A stretch of 64,000 bases of DNA from Streptomyces sp. NBC_01445 (GTDB lineage: Bacteria > Actinomycetota > Actinomycetes > Streptomycetales > Streptomycetaceae), in the NCBI RefSeq assembly GCF_035918235.1, contig NZ_CP109485.1, positions 1,240,001 to 1,304,000 of the forward strand, read 5' to 3'. The notes beneath the pieces were generated by a model, which searched no databases, was not told the DNA's origin, and was given only the letters and a program-made list of their open reading frames with translations. Within the stretch, counting starts at the first letter, position 1, and each line of letters begins with the position of its first letter. Made by a program: the position numbers and the translations under genes. This document shows positions 35,838 to 44,537 of the stretch, piece by piece.

Positions 35838-37051
35838 CCGGATCCCTGATGCTGCGCAACGCCCGCCTGCTCGACCCGCTGTCCGGGGAGTACACCGAAG
35901 GCGACCTGCGGTGTGATTCCGGCCGGATCGTGGAGGCGGGGCCCGGTCTCACCGCGGCCGACGTGCCTTCGATCGACGTCCGGGGCGCGGTCGTGCTGCC
36001 CGGGCTGGTCGACGCGCACGTGCACATCACGGCGTCGACCGCGGACCTGGGCTCGCTGCCGTCGTTGTCACCGTCGTATGTGGCCGCTCATGCCGCGCGC
36101 ACGATGAGCCGGATGCTCGACCGCGGATTCACCACAGCCCGCGACGCGTCGGGCGCCGACTACGGCTTCGCCGACGCCCAGGCGGAGGGACTGTTCCGCG
36201 GCCCGCGACTGCTGTTCTGCGGGCGCGCGCTGAGCCAGACCGGCGGGCACGGCGACAGCCGCACCCGCGGCACGCAAGCGAAGGATGACCACCCGTGCTG
36301 CGCGGGCCTGGGCCGGGTGGCCGACGGCGTCGACGCGGTCCGCGCGGCCGCCCGCGACGAGCTGCGCAAGGGCGCCCACCACATCAAGGTGATGGCATCG
36401 GGTGGCGTCGCGTCCCCGACCGACCGCATCGACTCGACGCAGTACTCGGCTGACGAGCTGAGCGCGATCGTCGAGGAAGCATCGGCGGCGAACCGCTATG
36501 TGGCGGCGCACGCGTACACCGCCCGAGCTGTCAACCGCGCTTTGGAACTGGGCGTCCGTTCGATCGAACACGGCAACCTGCTGGACGACCGGAGCGTTTC
36601 GCTGTTCCTCGCCCAAGAGGCGTTTTTGGTGCCGACGCTGGTGACGTACTGGGCGCTGAAGGAGGAGGGCCGCGACCACGGGCTGCCGGAGTCGAGCTGG
36701 CGCAAGGTCGACGAGGTTCTGGGCGCAGGCATGGCGGCCCTGGAGCGTGCGGCTCGTGGCGGCGTGAAGCTGGTGTACGGGACGGACCTGTTGGGCGGCA
36801 TGCACCGCCACCAGAACCACGAGTTCCGCCTGCGCGGCGAGGTCCAGACCCCGCTGGAGGTGATCCGCTCGGCAACGTCGACCGCGGCGGAGTTGCTGAA
36901 CCTGACCGGGGAGATCGGGACATTGGCCGTGGGCGCGCACGCGGACCTACTGGTGGTGGACGGAGATCCGTTGGCGGACCTCGGGGTTCTGGCGGAGCCG
37001 AAGCACTTCCGCCACATCATCCAGGGCGGTGCGGTGGTTTCCGGGACCTGA
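35834..37051 (+). CDS. Amidohydrolase superfamily protein
   Basis: A 405-residue amidohydrolase distantly related to the preceding one. Motifs: LVDAHVHITAS (HxH), HHIKVMASGGVASP (bridging lysine), AAHAYTARA and EHGNLLDD (metal histidines), VYGTDLLGG (aspartate), and the terminal GAHADLLVVDGDPLADLG. GTG 35834 has AAGGAG in the end of the small preceding frame, indicating translational coupling. Its base composition returns to the high-GC local norm, so it is of different origin from the 32.4-35.7 kb patch. Likely a cytoplasmic cyclic amide/peptide hydrolase; substrate unknown. Confidence 0.9.
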   Translation: MTGSLMLRNARLLDPLSGEYTEGDLRCDSGRIVEAGPGLTAADVPSIDVRGAVVLPGLVDAHVHITASTADLGSLPSLSPSYVAAHAARTMSRMLDRGFTTARDASGADYGFADAQAEGLFRGPRLLFCGRALSQTGGHGDSRTRGTQAKDDHPCCAGLGRVADGVDAVRAAARDELRKGAHHIKVMASGGVASPTDRIDSTQYSADELSAIVEEASAANRYVAAHAYTARAVNRALELGVRSIEHGNLLDDRSVSLFLAQEAFLVPTLVTYWALKEEGRDHGLPESSWRKVDEVLGAGMAALERAARGGVKLVYGTDLLGGMHRHQNHEFRLRGEVQTPLEVIRSATSTAAELLNLTGEIGTLAVGAHADLLVVDGDPLADLGVLAEPKHFRHIIQGGAVVSGT

Positions 37052-37319
37052 CACCGGAGGAGACCGGGCAGCACGCCACCCGTTCGCCAGGGACGGCCGG
37101 GCTTTCGGGCGTGCCGGTCCACGAAGGCGCCGCCTCGGGCGGCCCGCGCCAACTGCCGCCTCCGCCAGCGCACTTCGTCAGGCGTGCGGAACAGCTCTCC
37201 GCCGGGCTCGGCGTCCCTGCGCCGGGACCTGGCTGAACGCTTCCAGGATGCGCGCGGCACGGGAGTGGACCGACTCGTGGTGCGGTGGCTTCATCGCACG
37301 GCTCCCACGGACACCCGTT

Positions 37320-38261
37320 TCACCCGGCGCTGCCCTCGACCGGTCCGCCCTGCGGCTGCTGGGGCAGGCCCGCCCCGACCCGCACGGCGGTCTCACGCAG
37401 CCAGATGTGCGCGGCGTCGTGCGTATGCACGGGATGCCACCACATCGCTTCCTGCAAGGGCACGGCCGCGTAGGGAGGTTCCACGATGCGGACGGGGGCG
37501 ATCGGTGCGAGCAGGCCGGCGAGCCGTGCCTGGACCATGGCGATCCGGCGGGTGCCTGCCACGAGCAGCGGCAGCAGCTGGAAGCTGTCGACGGACACCT
37601 CCACGCGCGGCTCCACCCCGAGCAGCCCGAGCTGGCGCACGGCCGGGGCGTCGTACGTCCGCTGGTAGGTGACCCACGGCAGGTCCGCCAGGTCCTCCCA
37701 GGTGAGCCGGTCCGCGACGGACGGGTGGTCGTCGGCGATCACGAAGACCCAGCGGTCGTCGTAGAGGTCGGTGGCGGGGAAGTCGCTGATCACGCCGTGC
37801 GGCATGAGCAGTCCATCGACGGTGCTGAGCAGGGTCGTGGTGTCGTCGACCACGGTGGGTGGGGTCTGCGCGAAACGCAGCCGGATGCCGGGAGCCTCCT
37901 CGTGCACGACGCGGGCGAGTTCGGCGCCGAAGACCGCGACGGCGTAGTCGGAGGCCACCAGCTTGAACTCGCGGCTCTCATGCGCCGGGTCGAACGTGGC
38001 CTGGCTGGAGAAGAGCCTCTCGATGACGTCGTAGGCGGTGGAGGTGCGTTCGAGCAGGACCTGGCCGAGGGCGGTGAGTTCGTAATGGCCGCCGACGCGG
38101 GCGAGCAGGTCGTCGTCGAAGTGCTTGCGCAGCCGGGCGAGCGCGGCGCTCATGGCGGGCTGGCTCAGTCCGACGCGCTGCCCGGCCCGGGTGACGTTGC
38201 GCTCCTCCAGCAGGGCTCGCAACGCGACGACAAGGTTGAGGTCCAGACGGGCCAGATTCAC
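37320..38261 (-). CDS. LysR-family transcriptional regulator
   Basis: A 313-residue LysR-type regulator: N-terminal winged helix (LDLNLVVALRALLEERNVTR, then AGQRVGLSQPAMSAALARLR, residues about 5-45) and a two-lobed effector domain similar to NodD/PcpR-type regulators (FKLVASDYAVAVFG, PGIRLRFAQT, VFVIADDHPSVADR). GTG 38261 is chosen because AAGGA lies seven bases upstream; an upstream start at 38309 overlaps the promoter. It is divergent from a seven-gene aromatic catabolic operon and probably activates it on binding a pathway intermediate. About 270 bases between its stop and the previous gene hold nothing recognisable. Confidence 0.92.
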   Translation of the reverse strand: MNLARLDLNLVVALRALLEERNVTRAGQRVGLSQPAMSAALARLRKHFDDDLLARVGGHYELTALGQVLLERTSTAYDVIERLFSSQATFDPAHESREFKLVASDYAVAVFGAELARVVHEEAPGIRLRFAQTPPTVVDDTTTLLSTVDGLLMPHGVISDFPATDLYDDRWVFVIADDHPSVADRLTWEDLADLPWVTYQRTYDAPAVRQLGLLGVEPRVEVSVDSFQLLPLLVAGTRRIAMVQARLAGLLAPIAPVRIVEPPYAAVPLQEAMWWHPVHTHDAAHIWLRETAVRVGAGLPQQPQGGPVEGSAG

Positions 38262-38316
38262 GGGCTTTTCCTTGCTGTACGGCGTCGGACAACGCTGACC
38301 AGCGAACATCTGGCAG

Positions 38317-38335
38317 ATGGATGGACGCTATCCAT
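38317..38335. promoter_or_regulatory. Probable LysR binding site
   Basis: ATGGATGGACGCTATCCAT: perfect 6-bp inverted arms around seven bases, placed between the LysR gene and the catabolic operon, 69 bases before the operon's first start codon. Confidence 0.6.
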
Positions 38336-38403
38336 ACAATCGATTTCCCTGATCCTCGGTGGCGGGTTCAGATTAGTCCCACCGCAATCAGGAGGACACG
38401 TCC

Positions 38404-39399
38404 GTGAAACCCGCTCCCGCATCCAAGCCCTTCACCGGCCCCTTCGCTCTCGCGACGCTCTCGGTCCCGAATAGCCCGGTGTTCCCCGCCCTGGTCACGT
38501 CCGACGCGCGCGTCGTCGACCTGCGCGACGCCCTGGGCGACGAGCGGTTGACCGTCCGTCGCCTCCTGGAGGACTGGCCGGCGGTACTGCCCCGGCTGCG
38601 GGCCCTGGCCGGCGACGAATCCGTAGAACGCAGGCCGTTGGCGCAGTTCCGGGCGCACGCGCCGGTCGAACCGCGGCAGGTGTTCCAATCGGGTGCCAAC
38701 TACCGGCAGCACGTGATCGATCTGCACGTCGCCCATCGCGCCCCGGGCGATGACCGGCCGGAGGACGAGCGGCGCGCGGAGGCCGCCGAGATCATGGACC
38801 GGCGGGCGAAGGAGGATCTGCCGTACGTGTTCATCGGTCTGCCGAGCGCCATCACCGGCCCGTACGACGACGTCGCACTCCCCGGATGGGCCGAAAAGCC
38901 GGACTGGGAGCTGGAGTTGGCGGCCGTGATCGGCCGCCCGGCGCACCGGATCTCCGTCGACGAGGCCATTGAGTACGTCGCCGGGTACACGATCGCCAAC
39001 GACCTCACCGACCGTGCGACGGTCTTCCGCCGGGACATGCCGCAGATCGGCACCGACTGGCTGCGCAGCAAGAACGCGCCCGGTTTCACCCCGCTCGGCC
39101 CGTGGATCGTGCCCACCGAGTCGATCGCCGACCCCGGCGAACTGCACCTGGTCCTGAAGCTGAACGGCGAGACCATGCAGGACGAGTCCACCAAGGACAT
39201 GATCTTCAACGTGGCGCGCATGGTGTCCTACGCCTCGCAGAGCGCCCAACTCCTGCCCGGAGACCTGGTGTTGACCGGTTCACCGGCAGGCAACGGCATG
39301 CACTGGGGACGGCTGCTGCGCGACGGCGACGTGATGGACGGCTCCATCACCGGACTCGGCGCCCAGCGCACCCGCTGCGTAGCGGAGGCGGCGTCGTGA
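38404..39399 (+). CDS. Fumarylacetoacetate hydrolase (FAH) family protein, first copy
   Basis: A 331-residue FAH-family enzyme. Metal-binding acidic residues are in DWELELAAVIGR (Glu pair) and the following NDLTDR; other family marks are the early FQSGANYRQHV, the later GPWIVPTE and LLPGDLVLTGSPAGNG. Members hydrolyse or decarboxylate the ring-fission products of aromatic pathways. GTG 38404 has GGAGGA eight bases upstream. First gene of a seven-gene operon in which each following gene overlaps or closely follows the previous. The stop overlaps the next start (GTGA). Confidence 0.92.
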   Translation: MKPAPASKPFTGPFALATLSVPNSPVFPALVTSDARVVDLRDALGDERLTVRRLLEDWPAVLPRLRALAGDESVERRPLAQFRAHAPVEPRQVFQSGANYRQHVIDLHVAHRAPGDDRPEDERRAEAAEIMDRRAKEDLPYVFIGLPSAITGPYDDVALPGWAEKPDWELELAAVIGRPAHRISVDEAIEYVAGYTIANDLTDRATVFRRDMPQIGTDWLRSKNAPGFTPLGPWIVPTESIADPGELHLVLKLNGETMQDESTKDMIFNVARMVSYASQSAQLLPGDLVLTGSPAGNGMHWGRLLRDGDVMDGSITGLGAQRTRCVAEAAS

Positions 39400-40361
39400 C
39401 GGCGCCGGACCGGACCGACCCCGAGGGTGCGATAGCCGAGGCCGCCAAGGCGTACTCGAACTGGGGCCGTTGGGGCGAGGACGACCGTATCGGCACCCTC
39501 AACTTCCTCGACGAGGCCAAGCGCCGCGAAGGCGCCGCGCTCGTACGGCGGGGCGTCAGCTTCTCGCTCTCCCAGCGGTTCGACATGAACGGACCGCAGA
39601 AGGGCTGGCGGCGGCGCACCAACCCCGTCCACACCATGCTCGACACGGGCACCGACGCCGCCCTCGGCAACCAGGGCTTCCCGCACGGCATCGGCGGCGC
39701 CGACGACGTGATCGCCATGCCGCTGCAGTGCTCGACGCAGTGGGACGGGCTCGGCCACATCTTCGACCACGGCAAGGCGTGGAACGGCCGCCCCGCGGAG
39801 CAGGTCGTCACCTCCGACGGCGACCTCGTCACCGGCATCGAGCACATGGCCCCGTACGTCGCCGGGCGCGGCGTCCTCCTCGACGTCGGCCACGTGGTGG
39901 GTGAGCACGGCGAGTTGCCGGACGGCTTCGCCATCACCGAGGACCACCTGACCCGGACCGCCGAGGCGCACGGAGTGACGGTGGGGCGCGGGGACCTCGT
40001 GCTCGTCCGCACCGGGCGGCTCGCGCGGGCCCGGCGTGAGGGCTGGGGCGAGTACGCGGGCGGTCCGTCGCCCGGTCTGTCGTTCACCACGGCCGGCTGG
40101 CTGCACCGGACGGAAATCGCCGCGATCGCCACCGACACCTGGGGCTTCGAGGTCCGCCCGAACGAGTTCGAGCACGCCTTCCAGCCGCTGCACCAGGTCG
40201 CCATCCCCAACATGGGCCTGCTCATCGGCGAGATGTGGGACCTGGACGCGCTGGCCGCCGACTGCGCACGCGACGGCCGGTTCGACTTCTGGCTGACCGC
40301 CGCGCCCCTGCCGATCACCGGCGCGGTCGGCTCGCCCGTCAACCCGATCGCCGTCAAGTAG
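39396..40361 (+). CDS. Cyclase-family (kynurenine formamidase-like) hydrolase
   Basis: A 321-residue member of the metal-dependent cyclase/formamidase family. The usual HxGTHxD metal motif appears modified as TQWDGLGHIFDHG, as in the longer aromatic-pathway subgroup. Other family features are GVLLDVGHVV, VTVGRGDLVLVRTG, PGLSFTTAGWLHR and PLHQVAIPNMGLLIGE. GTG 39396 overlaps the previous stop. Probably opens a lactone or amide, or hydrolyses an intermediate, of the pathway encoded here. The exact reaction cannot be told from sequence. Confidence 0.88.
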   Translation: MTAPDRTDPEGAIAEAAKAYSNWGRWGEDDRIGTLNFLDEAKRREGAALVRRGVSFSLSQRFDMNGPQKGWRRRTNPVHTMLDTGTDAALGNQGFPHGIGGADDVIAMPLQCSTQWDGLGHIFDHGKAWNGRPAEQVVTSDGDLVTGIEHMAPYVAGRGVLLDVGHVVGEHGELPDGFAITEDHLTRTAEAHGVTVGRGDLVLVRTGRLARARREGWGEYAGGPSPGLSFTTAGWLHRTEIAAIATDTWGFEVRPNEFEHAFQPLHQVAIPNMGLLIGEMWDLDALAADCARDGRFDFWLTAAPLPITGAVGSPVNPIAVK

Positions 40362-40396
40362 TCCTCAACCTCCTCGAGGGACACAGGAGTTCCCCC

Positions 40397-41527
40397 ATGA
40401 GCACACCCCGCACGGTTCTCGTCATCGGCGGTGGCGCGGCCGGCAACGCCGCCACGATTCTGCTGCGCCGCGCCGGGATCGCGGTCGACCTGATCGAGGC
40501 CAAGGACGACTGGAACGCCACCGCCGGGTCCGGCATCACACTCCAGGGCAACGCCCTGCGCGTCCTGCGCGAACTCGGCGTGTGGGAGCAGGTGGAGAAG
40601 TCCGGGTACGGCTTCGCCGCGGTCGGCATCACCGCCCCCGACGGCACCATCCTGCATGTCGCCGACGATCTGCGCACCGGCGGCGACGACCTGCCCGCCA
40701 CCGTCGGCATGCAGCGCCCCCAGCTCCAGCGCATCCTCATCGACGCGGTCCGCGCGAGCGGTGCCACCGTACGCCTGGGTGTTCGCGCGGAGTCCCTCGA
40801 ACAAGACGGTGCCGGCGTCACCGTCCGCTGCACCGACGGCACCGAGGGCCACTACGACCTCGTGATCGCCGCCGACGGCCTGGGCTCCACGACCCGCGCG
40901 GCCATCGGCATCCCGGACAAGCCGGAGCCCACCGGCATGGCCATCTGGCGGATCGCCGCACCCCGCCCGGCCGGTCTGACCCGCACCGACCTCGCCTTCG
41001 GCGGCCCCGCCTACATCGCCGGCTACTGCCCGACCAGCGAGAGCACGCTCTACGCGTACGTCGTCGAGGCCAACCGCGACCGTGCCTCCCTCCCCACCAC
41101 CTCCTACGCCGACGAGATGCGTGCCCTGGCCCGGCACTACGGCGGCCACTGGCCCGAGATCACCCGGCACATCACCGACCCGACGCAGGTCAACTACACC
41201 TGGTTCGACCGGATGCTGGTCGAGGGCTCCTGGCACCGCGGCCGCGTCGTGCTCGTCGGCGACGCCGCGCACTGCTGCCCGCCCACCCTCGCCCAAGGCG
41301 CGGCCCTGTCGATGGAGGACGCCTGGGTCCTCGCCGAGATGCTGACCGCCGCCGACGCCTGGGAGGACGCCCTGTTCCAGGCGTACTACGAGCGGCGGAT
41401 CCACCGCGTACGTCCCGTCGTCGAAGCGTCCGTGCAGATCGGCCAGTGGCAGCTCGACGGAGTCCGCGACGCGGACATACCCGGGCTGATGGGCCGCACC
41501 ATGACCATGCTGCGGGAGCTGCCATGA
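40397..41527 (+). CDS. FAD-dependent aromatic ring hydroxylase
   Basis: A 376-residue class A flavin monooxygenase: GXGXXG in VLVIGGGAAGNAAT, the substrate-side GSGITLQGNALR, the DG motif VIAADGLGSTTR and the GD motif VLVGDAAHCCPPTLAQGAAL. Such enzymes add a hydroxyl group to an aromatic ring using NAD(P)H and oxygen, often preparing it for ring cleavage. ATG 40397 has AGGAG seven bases upstream. Third gene of the operon; its stop overlaps the next start (ATGA). With the extradiol dioxygenase two genes on, it suggests hydroxylation to a catechol-like intermediate. Confidence 0.93.
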   Translation: MSTPRTVLVIGGGAAGNAATILLRRAGIAVDLIEAKDDWNATAGSGITLQGNALRVLRELGVWEQVEKSGYGFAAVGITAPDGTILHVADDLRTGGDDLPATVGMQRPQLQRILIDAVRASGATVRLGVRAESLEQDGAGVTVRCTDGTEGHYDLVIAADGLGSTTRAAIGIPDKPEPTGMAIWRIAAPRPAGLTRTDLAFGGPAYIAGYCPTSESTLYAYVVEANRDRASLPTTSYADEMRALARHYGGHWPEITRHITDPTQVNYTWFDRMLVEGSWHRGRVVLVGDAAHCCPPTLAQGAALSMEDAWVLAEMLTAADAWEDALFQAYYERRIHRVRPVVEASVQIGQWQLDGVRDADIPGLMGRTMTMLRELP

Positions 41528-42534
41528 CGACACCGCCCACCATCGACGTGCACGCCCACATCCTGCTGCCCCAGATCGAGGCACTGGTGGACGGGCTGCC
41601 GGGCCATGCCGAGGCCAAGGCCCTGGACGCCCGCCGCAACGGCCCGGACGCCCTGAAGGTCAACGGCCCGATGATCGGCGAACGCATCGCCCGGCTCACC
41701 GATCCGACCGTCCGCCTCGCGGCGATGGACGCCCAGGACGTGGACGTCCAGCTCGTCAGCCCCTCCCCCTCGCACTACCACTACTGGGCCGACGAGGAGA
41801 CGGCCGAGAAGGTGTACAGGCTCGCCAACGAGACGACCGCGGCGCACTGTTCGGCCGCCCCCGACCGGCTGCGCGGCATCGGCCTCGTACCGCTGCAACA
41901 CCCCGAACAGGCGGTGCACGCGCTCGACCACGCCCTTGAGCAGGGCCTGTCCGGGGTGGAGATCTCCAGCCACGCACCGGGGCGCGAACTGTCCGACCCC
42001 GCCTACGAACCGCTGTGGGCACGGGCCCAGGAGACCGGGGCGATCGTCTTCCTGCACCCCTTCGGCTGCACCCTCGACGAGCGCCTCGACCAGTGGTACC
42101 TCTCCAACTCCGTCGGCCAGCCCACCGAGAACGCCGTCGCCCTGTCCCACCTGATCTTCTCCGGCGTCCTCGACCGGCACCCGGGACTGCGGCTGATCGC
42201 GGCGCACGGCGGCGGCTATCTGCCCACGCATATCGGCCGCGCGGACCATGCCTGGCGGGCCCGCCCCGACGCACGGACCTGCCGGGAGACGCCGAGCAGC
42301 TACCTCGGGCGCCTCTACTTCGACTCGCTCGTCCACGACCCCTACGTACTGCGGGAGTTGGTGCGCGTGGCGGGCGCCGACCGGGTGCTGCTCGGCTCCG
42401 ACTTCCCCTTCGACATGGGCGCCGACGACCCGCTCGGCGCCCTGCGCGCCGCCCGCCTGTCCCACGCCGACTTCGACGCGGTGCGCGGCGGCAACGCGGC
42501 CGCCCTCCTCCGCCTCCGTCCCCGGAAGGACTGA
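41524..42534 (+). CDS. ACMSD-like amidohydrolase/decarboxylase
   Basis: A 336-residue amidohydrolase-2 family protein: metal motif IDVHAHILLP, then VSPSPSHYHYW, IVFLHPFG (metal His), IAAHGGGYLPTHIGR and VLLGSDFPFDMG (metal Asp). The family contains 2-amino-3-carboxymuconate-semialdehyde decarboxylase, gamma-resorcylate decarboxylase and metal-dependent hydrolases of ring-fission products. In this operon a decarboxylation of an aromatic acid or of a cleavage product is most likely. ATG 41524 overlaps the previous stop (ATGA). Confidence 0.9.
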   Translation: MTTPPTIDVHAHILLPQIEALVDGLPGHAEAKALDARRNGPDALKVNGPMIGERIARLTDPTVRLAAMDAQDVDVQLVSPSPSHYHYWADEETAEKVYRLANETTAAHCSAAPDRLRGIGLVPLQHPEQAVHALDHALEQGLSGVEISSHAPGRELSDPAYEPLWARAQETGAIVFLHPFGCTLDERLDQWYLSNSVGQPTENAVALSHLIFSGVLDRHPGLRLIAAHGGGYLPTHIGRADHAWRARPDARTCRETPSSYLGRLYFDSLVHDPYVLRELVRVAGADRVLLGSDFPFDMGADDPLGALRAARLSHADFDAVRGGNAAALLRLRPRKD

Positions 42535-42539
42535 TCGCC

Positions 42540-43478
42540 ATGAACGGACGTCTGCTCACCCATCTGCGGCACGTCGACCTGGCCGTGCCCGACTATGACA
42601 AGCAGCTCGACTTCTACTCCGGCGTCTGGGGCCTGACCAAGGTCGCCGAGGACTCCGGTCTCTCCTTCCTGGCCGCCGAGGGCTCCCCCGAGCAGTACGT
42701 CGTCCGGCTGCGCAAGGCCGACGAGAAGCGCCTCGACCTCGTCTCGTACGGAGCGGCCTCACCGCAGGACGTGGACACGCTCGCCGAGCAACTCCTTGCG
42801 GGCGGCGTGCAGTTGATCTCCCAGCCGGGCAAGGTCGACACCCCCGGCGGCGGCTATGGTTTCCGCTTCTTCGACGTCGACGGGCGCACCATCGAGGTCT
42901 CCGCCGACGTCGAGGTCAGGCGGCACCGCAAGATCGAGGAGAAGGAGGCCATCCCGGTCAAGCTCTCCCACGTCGTGCTCAACTCCCCCGACCTGAACCG
43001 CACACGGGAGTGGTACGAGCGCCACCTCGGCTTCGCGCTCTCCGACACCCTCTCCTCGCCCCACATGGGCGAGGTCATGCACTTCATGCGGATCAGCAAC
43101 CAGCACCACTCGATGGCCCTCGCCAAGGGCCCGCACACCGCCCTGCACCACGTCTCCTTCGAGATGCGCGGCATCGACGAGTACATGCGCGGTTCGGGCC
43201 GCGTGATGCGCGCCGGGTTCAAGAAGATCTGGGGTCCCGGCCGGCACATGGCGGGCGACAACACCTTCACGTACTTCCTCGACCCGCACGGCAACACCGT
43301 CGAGTACACGACCGAGTTGGAGCTGCTCGACGAGGACACCTGGCACCCGCACGTCTACGACTTCTCAAAGCCCGAGGTCACCGACCAGTGGGGCACCGCC
43401 AACGCGATGAACGAGATCGTCGCCAAGGAGTCCTTCAACGACCCGGACCGCGGCGTGTTCGTCGCCCCGCCGGTCTGA
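42540..43478 (+). CDS. Extradiol ring-cleavage dioxygenase (VOC family)
   Basis: A 312-residue two-domain vicinal-oxygen-chelate protein, the size of catechol 2,3-dioxygenase-type enzymes. The N-terminal domain starts HLRHVDLAVPDYDKQLDFY. The C-terminal domain carries the iron-ligand pattern: His in LSHVVLNSPD, His in ALHHVSFEM and Glu in GNTVEYTTE. It cleaves a catechol-like ring next to the two hydroxyl groups (meta cleavage). ATG 42540 lies five bases after the preceding gene's stop. Its place between the amidohydrolase and the second FAH protein supports a linear meta-cleavage pathway. Confidence 0.92.
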   Translation: MNGRLLTHLRHVDLAVPDYDKQLDFYSGVWGLTKVAEDSGLSFLAAEGSPEQYVVRLRKADEKRLDLVSYGAASPQDVDTLAEQLLAGGVQLISQPGKVDTPGGGYGFRFFDVDGRTIEVSADVEVRRHRKIEEKEAIPVKLSHVVLNSPDLNRTREWYERHLGFALSDTLSSPHMGEVMHFMRISNQHHSMALAKGPHTALHHVSFEMRGIDEYMRGSGRVMRAGFKKIWGPGRHMAGDNTFTYFLDPHGNTVEYTTELELLDEDTWHPHVYDFSKPEVTDQWGTANAMNEIVAKESFNDPDRGVFVAPPV

Positions 43479-43565
43479 CCCCACCCCGAGCTCCGGGGGC
43501 GCGGCGGCCCTGTCCATGCCTTGACTCACCGCCGCGCCCCGGCCCCTCCTCGCGCCAGGAGTCCC

Positions 43566-44537
43566 ATGCGATTCGCCACCTACGCCCACCAGCACCGCAC
43601 CCGCGTCGCCGTCGTCGAGGCGGACGGCACCCTCTACCCGCTGCCCGGCACCACGTCACTCACCGAGCTGATCCGCTCCGGCGACGGCCTGCCCGCCCTC
43701 CTCGACGCCGGCGCCGCCGCACTCGACGTACCGCCAGGGCCGCACGTCTCGAAGGTGCGGCTGCTTCCCCCGCTCCAGCCTTCCTCCGTACGGGACTTCG
43801 TCACCTTCGAGGAACACGTCGAAGGCGTACGCAAGGCAGTGGACGGTATCGCCGGAGTGCCCGAGCAGTGGTACGCGGCGCCCACCTTCTACTTCACCAA
43901 CCCGCACGCACTGTTCGGCGCGCACGACGACATCCCGATGCCCCCGGGCTCGACCGCCCTCGACTATGAACTCGAAGTCGCCGCCGTCATCGGCCGCGAG
44001 GGCAGCGACCTCACCCCGGAGCAGGCACGGGACCACATCATCGGCTACACGGTCTTCAACGACTGGTCCGCACGGGACCTGCAGTCCGCCGAGATGACGG
44101 TCGGCCTCGGCCCCTGCAAGGGCAAGGACACCGCGACCACCCTCGGCCCGTACCTGGTCACGGCCGACGAACTCGAGCCGTACCGCGACGCCGAGGGCTT
44201 CCTCCGCCTCGCCCTCACCGCCTCCGTGAACGGCCAGGTCATCGGCAAAGACCTGCTGTCCAACATGAGCTGGACCTTCGAGGAGATGGCCGCGTACGCC
44301 TCCCGCGGCACCCGGATCGTCCCCGGCGACATCCTGGGCTCCGGCACCTGCGGCAACGGCGGCTGCCTCGCCGAGCTGTGGGGCCTGCGCAGCGAGCAGA
44401 CCCCCGCGCCGCTGAAGCCCGGCGACACCGTCGCCCTTACCGTCGAAGGCATCGGCACGGTCTCCAACACCGTGGTCACGGGCGCCGCCCCGGTCGTCCT
44501 GCCCAACGGCCGGCGCCGCTCCCGGGAACGGCCGTGA
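43566..44537 (+). CDS. FAH-family hydrolase, second copy
   Basis: A 323-residue FAH-family enzyme, different from the first gene of the operon. Motifs: FVTFEEHVEGVRKAV, FYFTNPHALFGAHDDI, metal residues in DYELEVAAVIGREG, FNDWSARDLQ, GPCKGKDTATTLGPYLVTAD and the end motif PGDILGSGTCGNGGC. Such enzymes hydrolyse a carbon-carbon bond in acylpyruvate-like ring-fission products. ATG 43566 has AGGAG five bases upstream. The 87-base gap from the dioxygenase is the widest in the operon. The stop overlaps the SDR start (GTGA). Confidence 0.92.
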   Translation: MRFATYAHQHRTRVAVVEADGTLYPLPGTTSLTELIRSGDGLPALLDAGAAALDVPPGPHVSKVRLLPPLQPSSVRDFVTFEEHVEGVRKAVDGIAGVPEQWYAAPTFYFTNPHALFGAHDDIPMPPGSTALDYELEVAAVIGREGSDLTPEQARDHIIGYTVFNDWSARDLQSAEMTVGLGPCKGKDTATTLGPYLVTADELEPYRDAEGFLRLALTASVNGQVIGKDLLSNMSWTFEEMAAYASRGTRIVPGDILGSGTCGNGGCLAELWGLRSEQTPAPLKPGDTVALTVEGIGTVSNTVVTGAAPVVLPNGRRRSRERP

